This document shows positions 1-6,271 of a stretch of 15,706 nucleotides of DNA, in pieces. Under the pieces are notes generated by a model, which searched no databases, was not told where the DNA came from, and saw only the letters and a program-made list of their open reading frames with translations. This DNA is from CAYPKG01 sp964411275. Its GTDB lineage: Bacteria > Bacillota > Clostridia > Christensenellales > CAG-138. Location: positions 1 to 15,706 of the forward strand of contig CAYPKG010000042.1 in NCBI GenBank assembly GCA_964411275.1, read 5' to 3'. Made by a program: the position numbers and the translations under genes. Position 1 is the first letter of the stretch. Each line of letters starts with the position of its first letter.

Positions 1-180
1 ACCGCAAGCCCTATGAGAACAGGGAGGGCGGGTTCAACCGCGACCGCAAGCCCTATGAGAACAGGGAGGGCGGGTTCAACCGCGACCGCAAGCCCTATGA
101 GAACAGGGAGGGCGGGTTCAACCGCGACCGCAAGCCCTACGAGAAGAAAGAGAATGGCTTTACCCGCAAGCCCTATCAGC
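1..180 (+). repeat. Tandem 42-bp in-frame coding repeats in the rlmB N-terminal extension
   Basis: Three consecutive units, 1-42, 43-84 and 85-126, are identical at the DNA level and encode RKPYENREGGFNRD. A fourth, shortened and diverged unit (127-164; RKPYEKKENGFT) and the start of a fifth (165-180; RKPYQ) follow. The array is cut by the window edge, so the copy number is unknown. The unit length is a multiple of three, so gain or loss of units keeps the frame. The peptide is rich in Arg, Lys, Gly, Asn and Tyr, looks disordered, and could bind RNA; that role is inferred. Confidence 0.97.
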
Positions 181-983
181 CGGAGGAAACCGCCCCGCAA
201 ATTCCGGTGCAGGCCCACAGCGTGGACGAGGCCCCCTATTTCCTCATGGGCCGCAACACCGTGCGGGAGGCGGTCAAAAGCGGCCGCAGCATAGACCGCA
301 TTCTGGTGGTGCGGGAGCTGGACGGCTCTTTGCGGGAGATCGTGAACATGGCCCGGGACCGGAACCTGATCGTGCGGGAGGTAGACCGCAAAAAGCTGGA
401 CGAGATGTGCATGCCATTCGGCCATGGCGGAAAGCCCGGCAATCACCAGGGCATCATCGCCCTTGTGCCGGAGGTGGAATACGTCGACGTGATGGATATC
501 CTGAGCGCCGCCCGGGAAAAGGGCGAGGAGCCTTTTGTAATCGTGCTCCAAGAGATTGCGGATCCCCACAATCTCGGCTCGATCCTGAGAAGCGCCGCCT
601 GCGCGGGTGCCCATGGTGTGGTCATTCCCAAGCGGCGGGCCGCCTCTGTAACGGCGGCTGTTGCCAAGGCCAGCGCGGGCGCTGTGGAATACGTGAAAGT
701 AGCGAAGGTGGCAAACCTCAGCAATACATTGGAGCAGCTCAAGGCCGAGGGCCTTTGGATCGCAGGTGCGGACATGTCCGGCGCGCCCATGGGCAGCGTT
801 GACCTGTCCGGCCCGCTGGCGCTGGTCATCGGCGGCGAAGGGGAAGGGCTCGGGCGGCTTGTGGGGGAAAAATGCGATCATCTCGTGTCCATCCCCGTTA
901 AAGGCCCCATCAACTCCCTGAACGCGTCCGTAGCCGCCGCAGTGCTCATGTTTGAAAAGCGTCGCCAGGACGCAGCGAAATAA
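1..983 (+). CDS. rlmB: 23S rRNA 2'-O-ribose methyltransferase, RlmB/TrmH (SpoU) family, 5' partial
   Basis: The reading frame is open from the window edge (first full codon at base 3) to TAA at 981-983, so the true start lies upstream. RlmB methylates the 2'-hydroxyl of G2251 (E. coli numbering) in the 23S rRNA peptidyl-transferase region, using SAM. The start of the substrate-binding domain is FLMGRNTVREAV near base 240. The SPOUT/SpoU knotted domain follows: motif 1 DPHNLGSILRSA (about 561-600), motif 2 LALVIGGEGEGLGR and motif 3 SIPVKGPINSLNASVA (about 890-935). These hold the usual Asn, Arg, Glu and Asn residues. Before the catalytic part lies a basic, low-complexity extension built of RKPYENREGGFNRD repeats, in frame with the enzyme. 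A GTG at 207 could start a core-only protein, but it has no convincing ribosome binding site and the repeat frame runs straight in. sigH follows after 13 bp. The family is certain; the exact target base is inferred from family membership. Confidence 0.93.
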   Translation, partial: RKPYENREGGFNRDRKPYENREGGFNRDRKPYENREGGFNRDRKPYEKKENGFTRKPYQPEETAPQIPVQAHSVDEAPYFLMGRNTVREAVKSGRSIDRILVVRELDGSLREIVNMARDRNLIVREVDRKKLDEMCMPFGHGGKPGNHQGIIALVPEVEYVDVMDILSAAREKGEEPFVIVLQEIADPHNLGSILRSAACAGAHGVVIPKRRAASVTAAVAKASAGAVEYVKVAKVANLSNTLEQLKAEGLWIAGADMSGAPMGSVDLSGPLALVIGGEGEGLGRLVGEKCDHLVSIPVKGPINSLNASVAAAVLMFEKRRQDAAK

Positions 984-996
984 CCGGAGGCCATTC

Positions 997-1626
997 ATGC
1001 GGGAATTTGAAGAGCATACCGAGTTTTTAGAGTTCCGGCAGGCGACCGATGAGGCGTTGGTAGAACGGGCGCATCAGGGGGATGCCCTCGCTGAGGAATA
1101 TCTGTATTTAAAGCACAAAAATTTTGTGCGTGCCAAGGCCCGCTCCTACTTTCTCGTAGGCGCGGACCGGGAGGATCTGGTGCAGGAAGGCATGATCGGC
1201 CTGTACAAAGCCATCCGGGATTACGAGCCTGAAAAGACGGGGTCGTTTCTTTCGTTTGCGGAGCTGTGCATCACCCGCCAGATCATCTCCGCCATCAAGG
1301 CGGCAACCCGGCAAAAGCATATTCCCCTCAACTCCTATGTATCCCTTAACAAGCCCCTGTATGAGGACGGCACCGAAAGCACCCTCATCGACGTGCTAAC
1401 AAGCGCCCATGTGTCCGATCCCGAGGAAACCGTAATCGGCCAGGAAAGCTATGCGGCCATCAGCGGACAAATACAAAACAGCCTGTCCCCGCTGGAGCTT
1501 GAAACCCTCAATCTCTATCTTGACGGGCTGTCCTACGTGGAAATCGCAGAGCGGTTAAAGCGGCACCCCAAAGCCGTGGACAACGCGCTGCAGCGGGTAC
1601 GGCGCAAGCTGGAAGGCCAATTGTAA
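997..1626 (+). CDS. sigH: RNA polymerase sporulation sigma factor, SigH family
   Basis: This is a 209-residue sigma-70 family protein of the SigH (Spo0H) type, which in Bacillota directs transition-phase and early sporulation transcription. Region 2 is clear (ADREDLVQEGMIGLYKAIRDYE, then SFLSFAELCITRQIISAIKAATR). Region 4 ends the protein, with the helix-turn-helix LSYVEIAERLKRHPKAVDNALQRVRRKL. B. subtilis SigH is of similar length. The start at 997 is chosen because CCGGAGG at 984-990 sits 6 bp upstream. The longer frame from 952 would overlap the end of rlmB and has no such site. The rlmB-sigH neighbourhood is conserved in Bacillota, but the small PIN-like gene (yacP/rae1) that lies between them in B. 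subtilis is absent. Transcription probably comes from upstream, outside the window; no promoter was seen in the 13-bp gap. Confidence 0.93.
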   Translation: MREFEEHTEFLEFRQATDEALVERAHQGDALAEEYLYLKHKNFVRAKARSYFLVGADREDLVQEGMIGLYKAIRDYEPEKTGSFLSFAELCITRQIISAIKAATRQKHIPLNSYVSLNKPLYEDGTESTLIDVLTSAHVSDPEETVIGQESYAAISGQIQNSLSPLELETLNLYLDGLSYVEIAERLKRHPKAVDNALQRVRRKLEGQL

Positions 1627-1652
1627 TAACCGGGAAGGAAGACGAAATTCCA

Positions 1653-2438
1653 ATGCATGACGGACATCGCGAACGCTTGCGCAAGCGCTACATGGAAAAC
1701 GGCCTTGACGGGTTTGCCGCCCATGAGGTGCTGGAGCTGCTGCTAACGTTTAGCATTCCAAGGCAAAACACAAACGACATTGGCCACCGGCTGATCGGCC
1801 GCTTCGGCACCCTGGAAGGCGTGTTTCAGGCTGAAATCCCAGAGCTTATGCGGGTAGAGGGTGTGGGGCAGCGCTCCGCGCTGCTGCTGCATCTATGCGG
1901 AAATTTGTTTCGCCGGGTTCAGCTGGAGCAGGCGGCCCATGGCACAAAAAACACCCTGTTAAACGCGGAGGACGCGGCGCGGTACGCCATCGAGCTGACC
2001 CGGGGCGAGCGCTACGAATGCACATATGTCATCAGCCTCGATAAAAACCGGGGAATACTCCACGCGGACCGGGTAGCGGTGGGCACCCTGGCGGAAACCC
2101 CGCTGTATCCGAGAACGGTTGTGGAAACCGCTTTGATGCAGCGGGCATACTCGGTGATGCTGGTGCATAATCATCCCAGTGGCGACCCCACCCCATCGGG
2201 CGCGGACCGGCAAGTCACCGAAAGCGTTGACGCAGCCCTTCGGAGCATCGGCATTCAGCTGTTCGACCATCTGGTGGTGGGCGGGCATTTGGTATACAGC
2301 TTTTCCCGGGGAATAATACTGCGTTTCGCGGGGGAAACGATGTCGGCGCTGTTGCCGGAAGAGGTTCCGGCTTTGTTAAAGCGCCTGACCACGAGGCCGC
2401 CCAAGACGGCCACGCTGGCGGCGGAAGAGGAGGTTTGA
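1653..2438 (+). CDS. radC: RadC family protein (JAB/MPN domain, DUF2466)
   Basis: This is a 261-residue RadC-family protein. An N-terminal helix-hairpin-helix-like region (about residues 25-80, with LMRVEGVGQRSALLLHL) is followed by the MPN/JAB-like domain (about 100-225). The diagnostic metal-site signature HNHPSGDPTPSGAD covers residues 172-185, with His172, His174 and Asp185 as predicted zinc ligands. The name comes from an old radiation-sensitivity assignment; the biochemical role of RadC is not settled, so a DNA-repair function should not be taken as shown. The protein continues about 35 residues past the JAB core in a tail without recognised features. The ATG at 1653 follows a GGAAGGAAG site at a rather long distance (about 12 bp). 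The next gene starts 3 bp after its stop, with that gene's ribosome binding site inside the end of radC, so the two are probably translationally coupled. Confidence 0.93.
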   Translation: MHDGHRERLRKRYMENGLDGFAAHEVLELLLTFSIPRQNTNDIGHRLIGRFGTLEGVFQAEIPELMRVEGVGQRSALLLHLCGNLFRRVQLEQAAHGTKNTLLNAEDAARYAIELTRGERYECTYVISLDKNRGILHADRVAVGTLAETPLYPRTVVETALMQRAYSVMLVHNHPSGDPTPSGADRQVTESVDAALRSIGIQLFDHLVVGGHLVYSFSRGIILRFAGETMSALLPEEVPALLKRLTTRPPKTATLAAEEEV

Positions 2439-2441
2439 TCC

Positions 2442-4172
2442 ATGGCCTATCAACAGCGGTATCAGGCCTGGCTGGACGACCCAAGGGTCGATCCGGATAC
2501 CAAGGCGGAGATCATCGCACTTGCAAAGGACGAAAAGGAGATCGAGGACCGGTTTTACCGGGAACTGGAGTTCGGCACGGCGGGCCTGCGGGGCGTGATC
2601 GGCGCGGGTGAAAACCGGATGAACGCGTATGTGGTGCGCCGGGCGGCACAGGGCCTTGGAAAATACCTGAACGGCATCCCCGGCGGCGCCGAGCGGGGTG
2701 TGGCCATCGCCTATGACTCCCGCCGGTTTTCAGAGGAATTTGCCCTCGAGACCGCGCTGACGCTGGCAAGCCGCGGCATCCGCGCATATCTGTTTGAAAG
2801 CCTCAGGGCGGTGCCCCAGCTGTCCTTCGCGGTGCAGCACCTGGGGTGCATCGCGGGGGTGGTGATCACCGCCAGCCACAATCCCCCGGAATACAATGGC
2901 TTCAAGGTATATTGGGAGCATGGCGGCCAGATCGGGCCGGAACAGGCGGACGCAGTCATGGCGGCAATCATGTCCACCCCCTGGTTTGAGCCCTCGTCCC
3001 TGACAAAAGCGGAAGCCATGGAAGCGGGGCTTCTCACCATGATCGGGCGGGATGTAGACGAGGTTTATTACGAAAAGACGGCGTCGCTGCTGCTGGAGCC
3101 ATCCCTTTTGAAGGAAAAAGGCCCTGGGCTCAAGCTGGTGTATACGCCTTTGTTTGGCGCGGGCAGCGTGCCTGTGCAAGAACTGTTAAAGCGGGTGGGC
3201 GTGTCCAATGTACAGGTGGTTACCGCGCAGGAGCAGCCCAACCCGGACTTCCCCGGATTAAAAGCGCCCAATCCCGAGGACCCGGCGGCATTTATACTCG
3301 GGGAAAAGCTGGCGGACGAGGCCAAAGCGGATGTCATCCTGGCGACAGACCCCGATGCCGACCGGCTGGGGGTGGCGGTGCGCAGTGGCGACGGCGGCTT
3401 CACGGTGCTCACCGGCAACCAGATCGGTTCCCTTTTGCTCTACCGCATTCTTTCCACCCGGGCCGCCCGGGGGGATCTGCCAAAGGATGCGCTTGTGGTG
3501 AAGTCCATCGTGTCCACACACCTGGCAGACGCCATCTGCGCCCGGTTTGGGGTGCAGCTTGACGACGTGCTGACAGGCTTTCGTTTTGTTTCAGAGAAGA
3601 TCGATGAAAGCGTCAAAACCGGCAAGCACACGTTCCTGTTCGCGTTCGAGGAAAGCTACGGCTTTCTCGCGGGAGGCTTCTCCCGGGACAAGGACGCCAT
3701 CTGCGCGGCAATTCTCGTGGCGGAAGCCTGCGTAGCCTACCGGGAGCGGGGTATGACACTGTATGACGGGCTGCAGGAGATCTACAAATTATTCGGTTAT
3801 TACGGCGAGCGGGTGCAGTCCTACACCTTAGGTGGAAAAGAGGGCATGGAGCAAATCGCCGGGGCAATGGCGGCGCTACGCAGCGCGCCCCCCCAAGCCG
3901 TGGGTGGCGCCGCTGTACTGGCATTCGAGGATTACGGGGCAGGCACCCGAACCCTTGCGGATGGCAGCCTGGAGCCGCTCTCCCTTCCCAACTCCAATAT
4001 GCTGCGGTTTCTGCTCACGGGCGGAGCCTGGGTTTGCGTGCGGCCCTCCGGCACGGAGCCGAAGCTGAAGCTGTACGTCGGGGCAAACGCGGCCACGAAA
4101 GAGGAGCTAAATGAACTGCTGTCCCTGCTGTACAAGGATATCGACGCCCATGTGCGCGGGTTGCTGGAATGA
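2442..4172 (+). CDS. pgcA: Alpha-phosphoglucomutase / phosphohexomutase (PgcA-like)
   Basis: This 576-residue enzyme of the alpha-D-phosphohexomutase superfamily would interconvert glucose-1-phosphate and glucose-6-phosphate in the cytoplasm. That supplies precursors for cell-envelope glycolipids, UDP-glucose or storage polymers. All four signature loops are present: TASHNPPEYNG with the phosphorylated Ser145; the Mg-binding DPDADR with Asp303, Asp305 and Asp307; the sugar-specificity loop EESYG at 403-407; and the phosphate-binding RPSGTEPK starting at Arg534. Its length matches the long Bacillota PgcA type rather than GlmM (about 450). The start at 2442 has an AGAGGAGGT site at about 2426-2433 inside the end of radC. 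Substrate preference for glucose over mannose is inferred from length and the EESYG loop. It is the last gene of the operon; the next gene converges on it. Confidence 0.92.
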   Translation: MAYQQRYQAWLDDPRVDPDTKAEIIALAKDEKEIEDRFYRELEFGTAGLRGVIGAGENRMNAYVVRRAAQGLGKYLNGIPGGAERGVAIAYDSRRFSEEFALETALTLASRGIRAYLFESLRAVPQLSFAVQHLGCIAGVVITASHNPPEYNGFKVYWEHGGQIGPEQADAVMAAIMSTPWFEPSSLTKAEAMEAGLLTMIGRDVDEVYYEKTASLLLEPSLLKEKGPGLKLVYTPLFGAGSVPVQELLKRVGVSNVQVVTAQEQPNPDFPGLKAPNPEDPAAFILGEKLADEAKADVILATDPDADRLGVAVRSGDGGFTVLTGNQIGSLLLYRILSTRAARGDLPKDALVVKSIVSTHLADAICARFGVQLDDVLTGFRFVSEKIDESVKTGKHTFLFAFEESYGFLAGGFSRDKDAICAAILVAEACVAYRERGMTLYDGLQEIYKLFGYYGERVQSYTLGGKEGMEQIAGAMAALRSAPPQAVGGAAVLAFEDYGAGTRTLADGSLEPLSLPNSNMLRFLLTGGAWVCVRPSGTEPKLKLYVGANAATKEELNELLSLLYKDIDAHVRGLLE

Positions 4173-4196
4173 TAGGGTAACAAAAAGCACAAACGA

Positions 4197-4272
4197 CGGG
4201 GAACTTCCCCGCCGCAGCGTGTCAAAAAATCGCCGTTGGGCCATCCACAAAGCCAAGGTTTTGTGGATGGCC
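4197..4272. terminator. Two inverted repeats between convergent genes; probable bidirectional terminator region
   Basis: A short hairpin (4197-4211, CGGGG/CCCCG arms around AACTT) is followed by a long one with perfect 13-bp arms (GGCCATCCACAAA at 4239-4251 and its complement at 4260-4272, 8-nt loop). They lie between the 3' ends of pgcA and the zinc-ribbon gene. Neither strand has a T-run directly after the long stem; on the minus strand a run of six T comes about 10 nt later. Termination is therefore inferred from position and stem strength. Confidence 0.5.
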
Positions 4273-4278
4273 TAAAAA

Positions 4279-4764
4279 TTACCCTACTATCACATTTGTA
4301 ACGTATCCGAATATGCCCAGCAATATCAACAATACAGGCACCGCCACAATGCAGATCAGCAATATCCACAGCGGCTTGGAGGATTGCTCCACGCGCACCG
4401 TGGCGCTTGGCCGGTTTTCCGGCAGCGTCTTCCCGCAATGGGCGCACACCTTCCACGGGGCCTCGACACCCGCGCCGCAGCCTTCGCAGCGGTAGCGAAG
4501 CTGTGCCCCGCACTGGGGACAGGAAACGTACTCCGGCTTGGCCGTGGCGCCACAAGCCGCGCAGCGCTCCGACGGACGGGAGCGGCATACCACCAGATAC
4601 ACAATGAGGCCGATCAGCCCCGGCACCAGCGCCGCAACCAGCGCCCACAAAATGGTGTCCATCCCCCGGCGCTTCGCGTCCTGATAGACGAGAACGCCAA
4701 CTAATATAGGCACGCCGAAAAAAAATGCCATCATCAACAGTACCGGAATAAAAGCAAAACCCAT
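4279..4764 (-). CDS. Membrane protein with two zinc ribbons, unknown function
   Basis: This 161-residue protein has two N-terminal membrane segments (about residues 5-27 and 38-59). A cytoplasmic-type cysteine-rich part carries two zinc-ribbon knuckle pairs (C68/C71 with C82/C85, and C93/C96 with C107/C110, each of CxxCG type). A third hydrophobic segment follows at about 132-156. Its N-terminal portion resembles phospholipase D N-terminal/PLDc_N-like membrane hairpins linked to zinc ribbons, but I do not recognise a named family. The start is fixed by an AAGGAG site just upstream of the ATG at 4764. It lies 61 bp after the small membrane gene and on the same strand as the ECF sigma gene, so it may be the last gene of that operon. 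The cysteine pairs could sense metal or redox state; that is speculation. Confidence 0.75.
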   Translation of the reverse strand: MGFAFIPVLLMMAFFFGVPILVGVLVYQDAKRRGMDTILWALVAALVPGLIGLIVYLVVCRSRPSERCAACGATAKPEYVSCPQCGAQLRYRCEGCGAGVEAPWKVCAHCGKTLPENRPSATVRVEQSSKPLWILLICIVAVPVLLILLGIFGYVTNVIVG

Positions 4765-4826
4765 GAATATTTCTCCTTCTTCATCCTAATAAAAATCATT
4801 ACCGTTGGTGCCATCCAGATCAGCAT
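4734..4826 (-). CDS. Possible 30-residue hydrophobic small ORF, translationally coupled
   Basis: An ATG at 4826-4824 overlaps the TAA stop of the upstream membrane gene (TAATG). It opens a frame of 30 codons that begins MLIWMAPTVMIFIRMKKEKYS and runs into the start of the zinc-ribbon gene in another frame. The N-terminal half is hydrophobic and is followed by a basic stretch, as in a very small membrane peptide. TAATG overlaps often allow re-initiation. The ORF could equally be chance, or a coupling device that carries ribosomes to the downstream start. Confidence 0.25.
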   Translation of the reverse strand: MLIWMAPTVMIFIRMKKEKYSWVLLLFRYC

Positions 4827-5167
4827 TACGTCCCCTTCCCCATCCAGCGTTTTTTCCAATGGGGCAGCTGTTCAAACAGCGCCGCGCACAGCAATGCCGT
4901 TCCAACCGTCAACAAAAATGCCAGAAAGCACGCGGCTTCTCCGATCCACGGCGGCAGTGCAAGCCCTTTTAAAACCGGAAGCAACCTCACATTCGCCGCA
5001 AGAGCCTGCATGCCCACGATCCACCAAAGCAGAGACGCCAGGCAGCACAGCGCGATCTGCATCCGGTTTTCCCGCGCCAAAGCCCGCTGTTCCAGCAAAG
5101 CTGCATCCACCCGCGGCGGCAGCGGCCCGTCGTCAAACGTCAGCGCCTGTTTTAGCCTGTCATCCAT
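4826..5167 (-). CDS. Small two-helix membrane protein, candidate ECF sigma partner (anti-sigma-like by position)
   Basis: This 113-residue protein has a soluble N-terminus of about 36 residues (MDDRLKQALTFDDGPLPPRV...), then two hydrophobic segments (about 37-58 and 74-98) and a short basic tail (HWKKRWMGKG). Its start overlaps the end of the ECF sigma gene by 8 bp, a typical arrangement for a sigma factor and its anti-sigma factor. It has no HxxxCxxC zinc-anti-sigma motif, and I do not recognise the family. The soluble N-terminus before the first helix could be the sigma-binding part; that is inferred from position only. Confidence 0.65.
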   Translation of the reverse strand: MDDRLKQALTFDDGPLPPRVDAALLEQRALARENRMQIALCCLASLLWWIVGMQALAANVRLLPVLKGLALPPWIGEAACFLAFLLTVGTALLCAALFEQLPHWKKRWMGKGT

Positions 5168-5642
5168 CGCCCAATCCCTCCTTTAACAGTTCTCTTGCCC
5201 TGTGCAGCCTTGATTTTACCGTTCCGGCTGGCAGGTTGAGCGCCTGAGCCGTTTGCGTCACGCTGCAATCGTGAAAGTAATAGAGTAACACGCACAGCCT
5301 GAGAGGGTCCGGAAGCTTTATTACCGCCTCACGCACATGTGCGTAGGCCGGGTCCTCCTCAGGCGCGGGAACCGCCTCTAAAGGGGACTGCTCGTCGTTG
5401 CCGGAAAAGTAGAGAAACGGCAGCAGACGCTTTTTTCGAAGCCCGTCCCGGTACGTGTTCACACAAATTTTGCTGACCCAGGCGGCAAAGTTGTTCTCCG
5501 GGCGGAACCCATGAAACCCGCGATAGGCCTTCAGCCAGGTTTCCTGATACAGATCCTCCGCATCCGCCCTACGCCCCGCGCACAGCTTGAGGCAAAGGGC
5601 GTACAGCCGCCTGCCGTGAGCTTCTATGTATGCGTCAAACAC
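5160..5642 (-). CDS. ECF-type RNA polymerase sigma-70 factor
   Basis: This is a 160-residue group IV sigma factor. Region 2 spans about residues 5-70, with the core-binding/-10 recognition stretch ADAEDLYQETWLKAYRGFHGF followed by NFAAWVSKICVNTYRDGLRKKR. Region 4 spans about 103-155, with VIKLPDPLRLCVLLYYFHDCSVTQTAQALNLPAGTVKSRLHRARELL, a standard -35-binding helix-turn-helix. Regions 1 and 3 are missing, as expected for ECF factors. A GGAGGG site lies upstream of the ATG at 5642. A promoter of the ECF type precedes it, which suggests autoregulation. The next gene starts inside its last codons. The signal and the regulon are unknown. Confidence 0.92.
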   Translation of the reverse strand: MFDAYIEAHGRRLYALCLKLCAGRRADAEDLYQETWLKAYRGFHGFRPENNFAAWVSKICVNTYRDGLRKKRLLPFLYFSGNDEQSPLEAVPAPEEDPAYAHVREAVIKLPDPLRLCVLLYYFHDCSVTQTAQALNLPAGTVKSRLHRARELLKEGLGDG

Positions 5643-5680
5643 ATTCAGCAGCCCTCCCTTTCCTTTACCCTTCTGCTTGA

Positions 5681-5708
5681 TATACGATAGGATACACCAT
5701 ATGGTTCA
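5681..5708 (-). promoter_or_regulatory. ECF-type promoter of the sigma operon (putative autoregulation)
   Basis: On the minus strand, TGAACC (5708-5703), 16 bp, then CGTATA (5686-5681) matches the general ECF sigma promoter pattern (GAAC-type -35, CGTA-type -10, 16-17 bp spacing). Transcription would start near 5675, about 33 nt before the sigma start codon. No equally good sigma-A promoter is seen here. Confidence 0.6.
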
Positions 5709-5757
5709 CCACCGCATTCTTTTTTTTGCATCTTACCCCCTGAAAAACCCGCCATAG

Positions 5758-5773
5758 CCCTTGCGCCCTTGCG
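5758..5773 (+). repeat. Tandem 8-bp direct repeat overlapping the lytTR -35 box
   Basis: CCCTTGCG occurs twice in succession (5758-5765 and 5766-5773). The second copy overlaps the -35 hexamer of the lytTR promoter. LytTR proteins bind direct repeats, so this is a candidate operator. The usual spacing between LytTR half-sites is about two helical turns, not 8 bp, so the assignment is weak. Confidence 0.4.
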
Positions 5774-5797
5774 ACTTGTGACGAAGCTTTCTATAAT
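5769..5797 (+). promoter_or_regulatory. Sigma-A promoter of the lytTR-DUF3021 operon
   Basis: TTGCGA (5769-5774), a 17-bp spacer, and a perfect TATAAT (5792-5797). The predicted start is about 18 nt before the LytTR start codon. An AAGGGGG ribosome binding site lies at 5808-5814. Confidence 0.75.
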
Positions 5798-5821
5798 GAA
5801 ATCAGAGAAGGGGGCCTTCCG

Positions 5822-6271
5822 ATGAAAATCACAGTAGAGACGGTACCCGGCGCGAAAAAGGAGATCATACTCCGCTGCGAAGCAGTGGACGAGGAGGTGC
5901 AGCAATGGCTGACGCTGTTTGGCCAGCGCGCCCGGCGCGTTCCTGTCAGCGACGGGGGCGAGCTTGTGTTGCTTCCCCCAGAGGCGGTGCTGTATTGCGA
6001 GAGCGTGGACGCGCGCACATTCGTGTATACGCCGGACGCGGTGTATCCTTCCGCCAGCAGCCTGAGCAGCCTCGCGGCGGATTATTCACATCACGGATTT
6101 TTCCGGTGCTCGAAAAGCATGGTGATCAATCTCAACGCCCTCATCTCTCTCAAAAGCGGCGACCATGGCCGCATTCTCGCCCAGCTCAACAACGGCGAAA
6201 GGATCATCGTCTCCCGCCGCTATGCTCACGCGCTTCGATCGATATTAAAAGGAGGAGAACCCCATGAATGA
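5822..6271 (+). CDS. LytTR-domain DNA-binding transcription regulator
   Basis: This 149-residue protein has a short N-terminal part (about 1-45) and no receiver domain, followed by a LytTR DNA-binding domain (about 48-147). Key stretches are LLPPEAVLYCESVDARTFVYT, the typical FFRCSKSMVINLNALISL, and the C-terminal LNNGERIIVSRRYAHALRSIL. Stand-alone LytTR proteins of this size are commonly paired with a membrane protein that restrains them (LytTR regulatory systems, such as HdrR/HdrM and BrsR/BrsM of Streptococcus mutans). The next gene overlaps by 8 bp and encodes such a membrane protein, so the same logic is likely here. The promoter and a tandem repeat directly upstream suggest autoregulation. 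The gene is divergent from the ECF sigma operon across a 179-bp shared control region. Confidence 0.9.
   Translation: MKITVETVPGAKKEIILRCEAVDEEVQQWLTLFGQRARRVPVSDGGELVLLPPEAVLYCESVDARTFVYTPDAVYPSASSLSSLAADYSHHGFFRCSKSMVINLNALISLKSGDHGRILAQLNNGERIIVSRRYAHALRSILKGGEPHE

Noticed and set aside
1..126. CRISPR-like direct repeats
   Set aside because: The 42-bp units are head to tail without spacers and are in frame with rlmB.
13..294. Plus-strand 93-residue ORF with MRTGRAGSTATASP repeats
   Set aside because: It is a frame shadow of the 42-bp repeats; the RKPYENREGGFNRD frame runs directly into the RlmB catalytic domain.
3932..4648. Minus-strand 238-residue ORF across the pgcA end and zinc-ribbon gene
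   Set aside because: It overlaps two better-supported genes and crosses the convergent hairpins; its protein has no family features.
5645..5905. Minus-strand 86-residue ORF upstream of the ECF sigma gene
   Set aside because: It covers the ECF promoter and the start of lytTR on the opposite strand, and has no recognisable domain.
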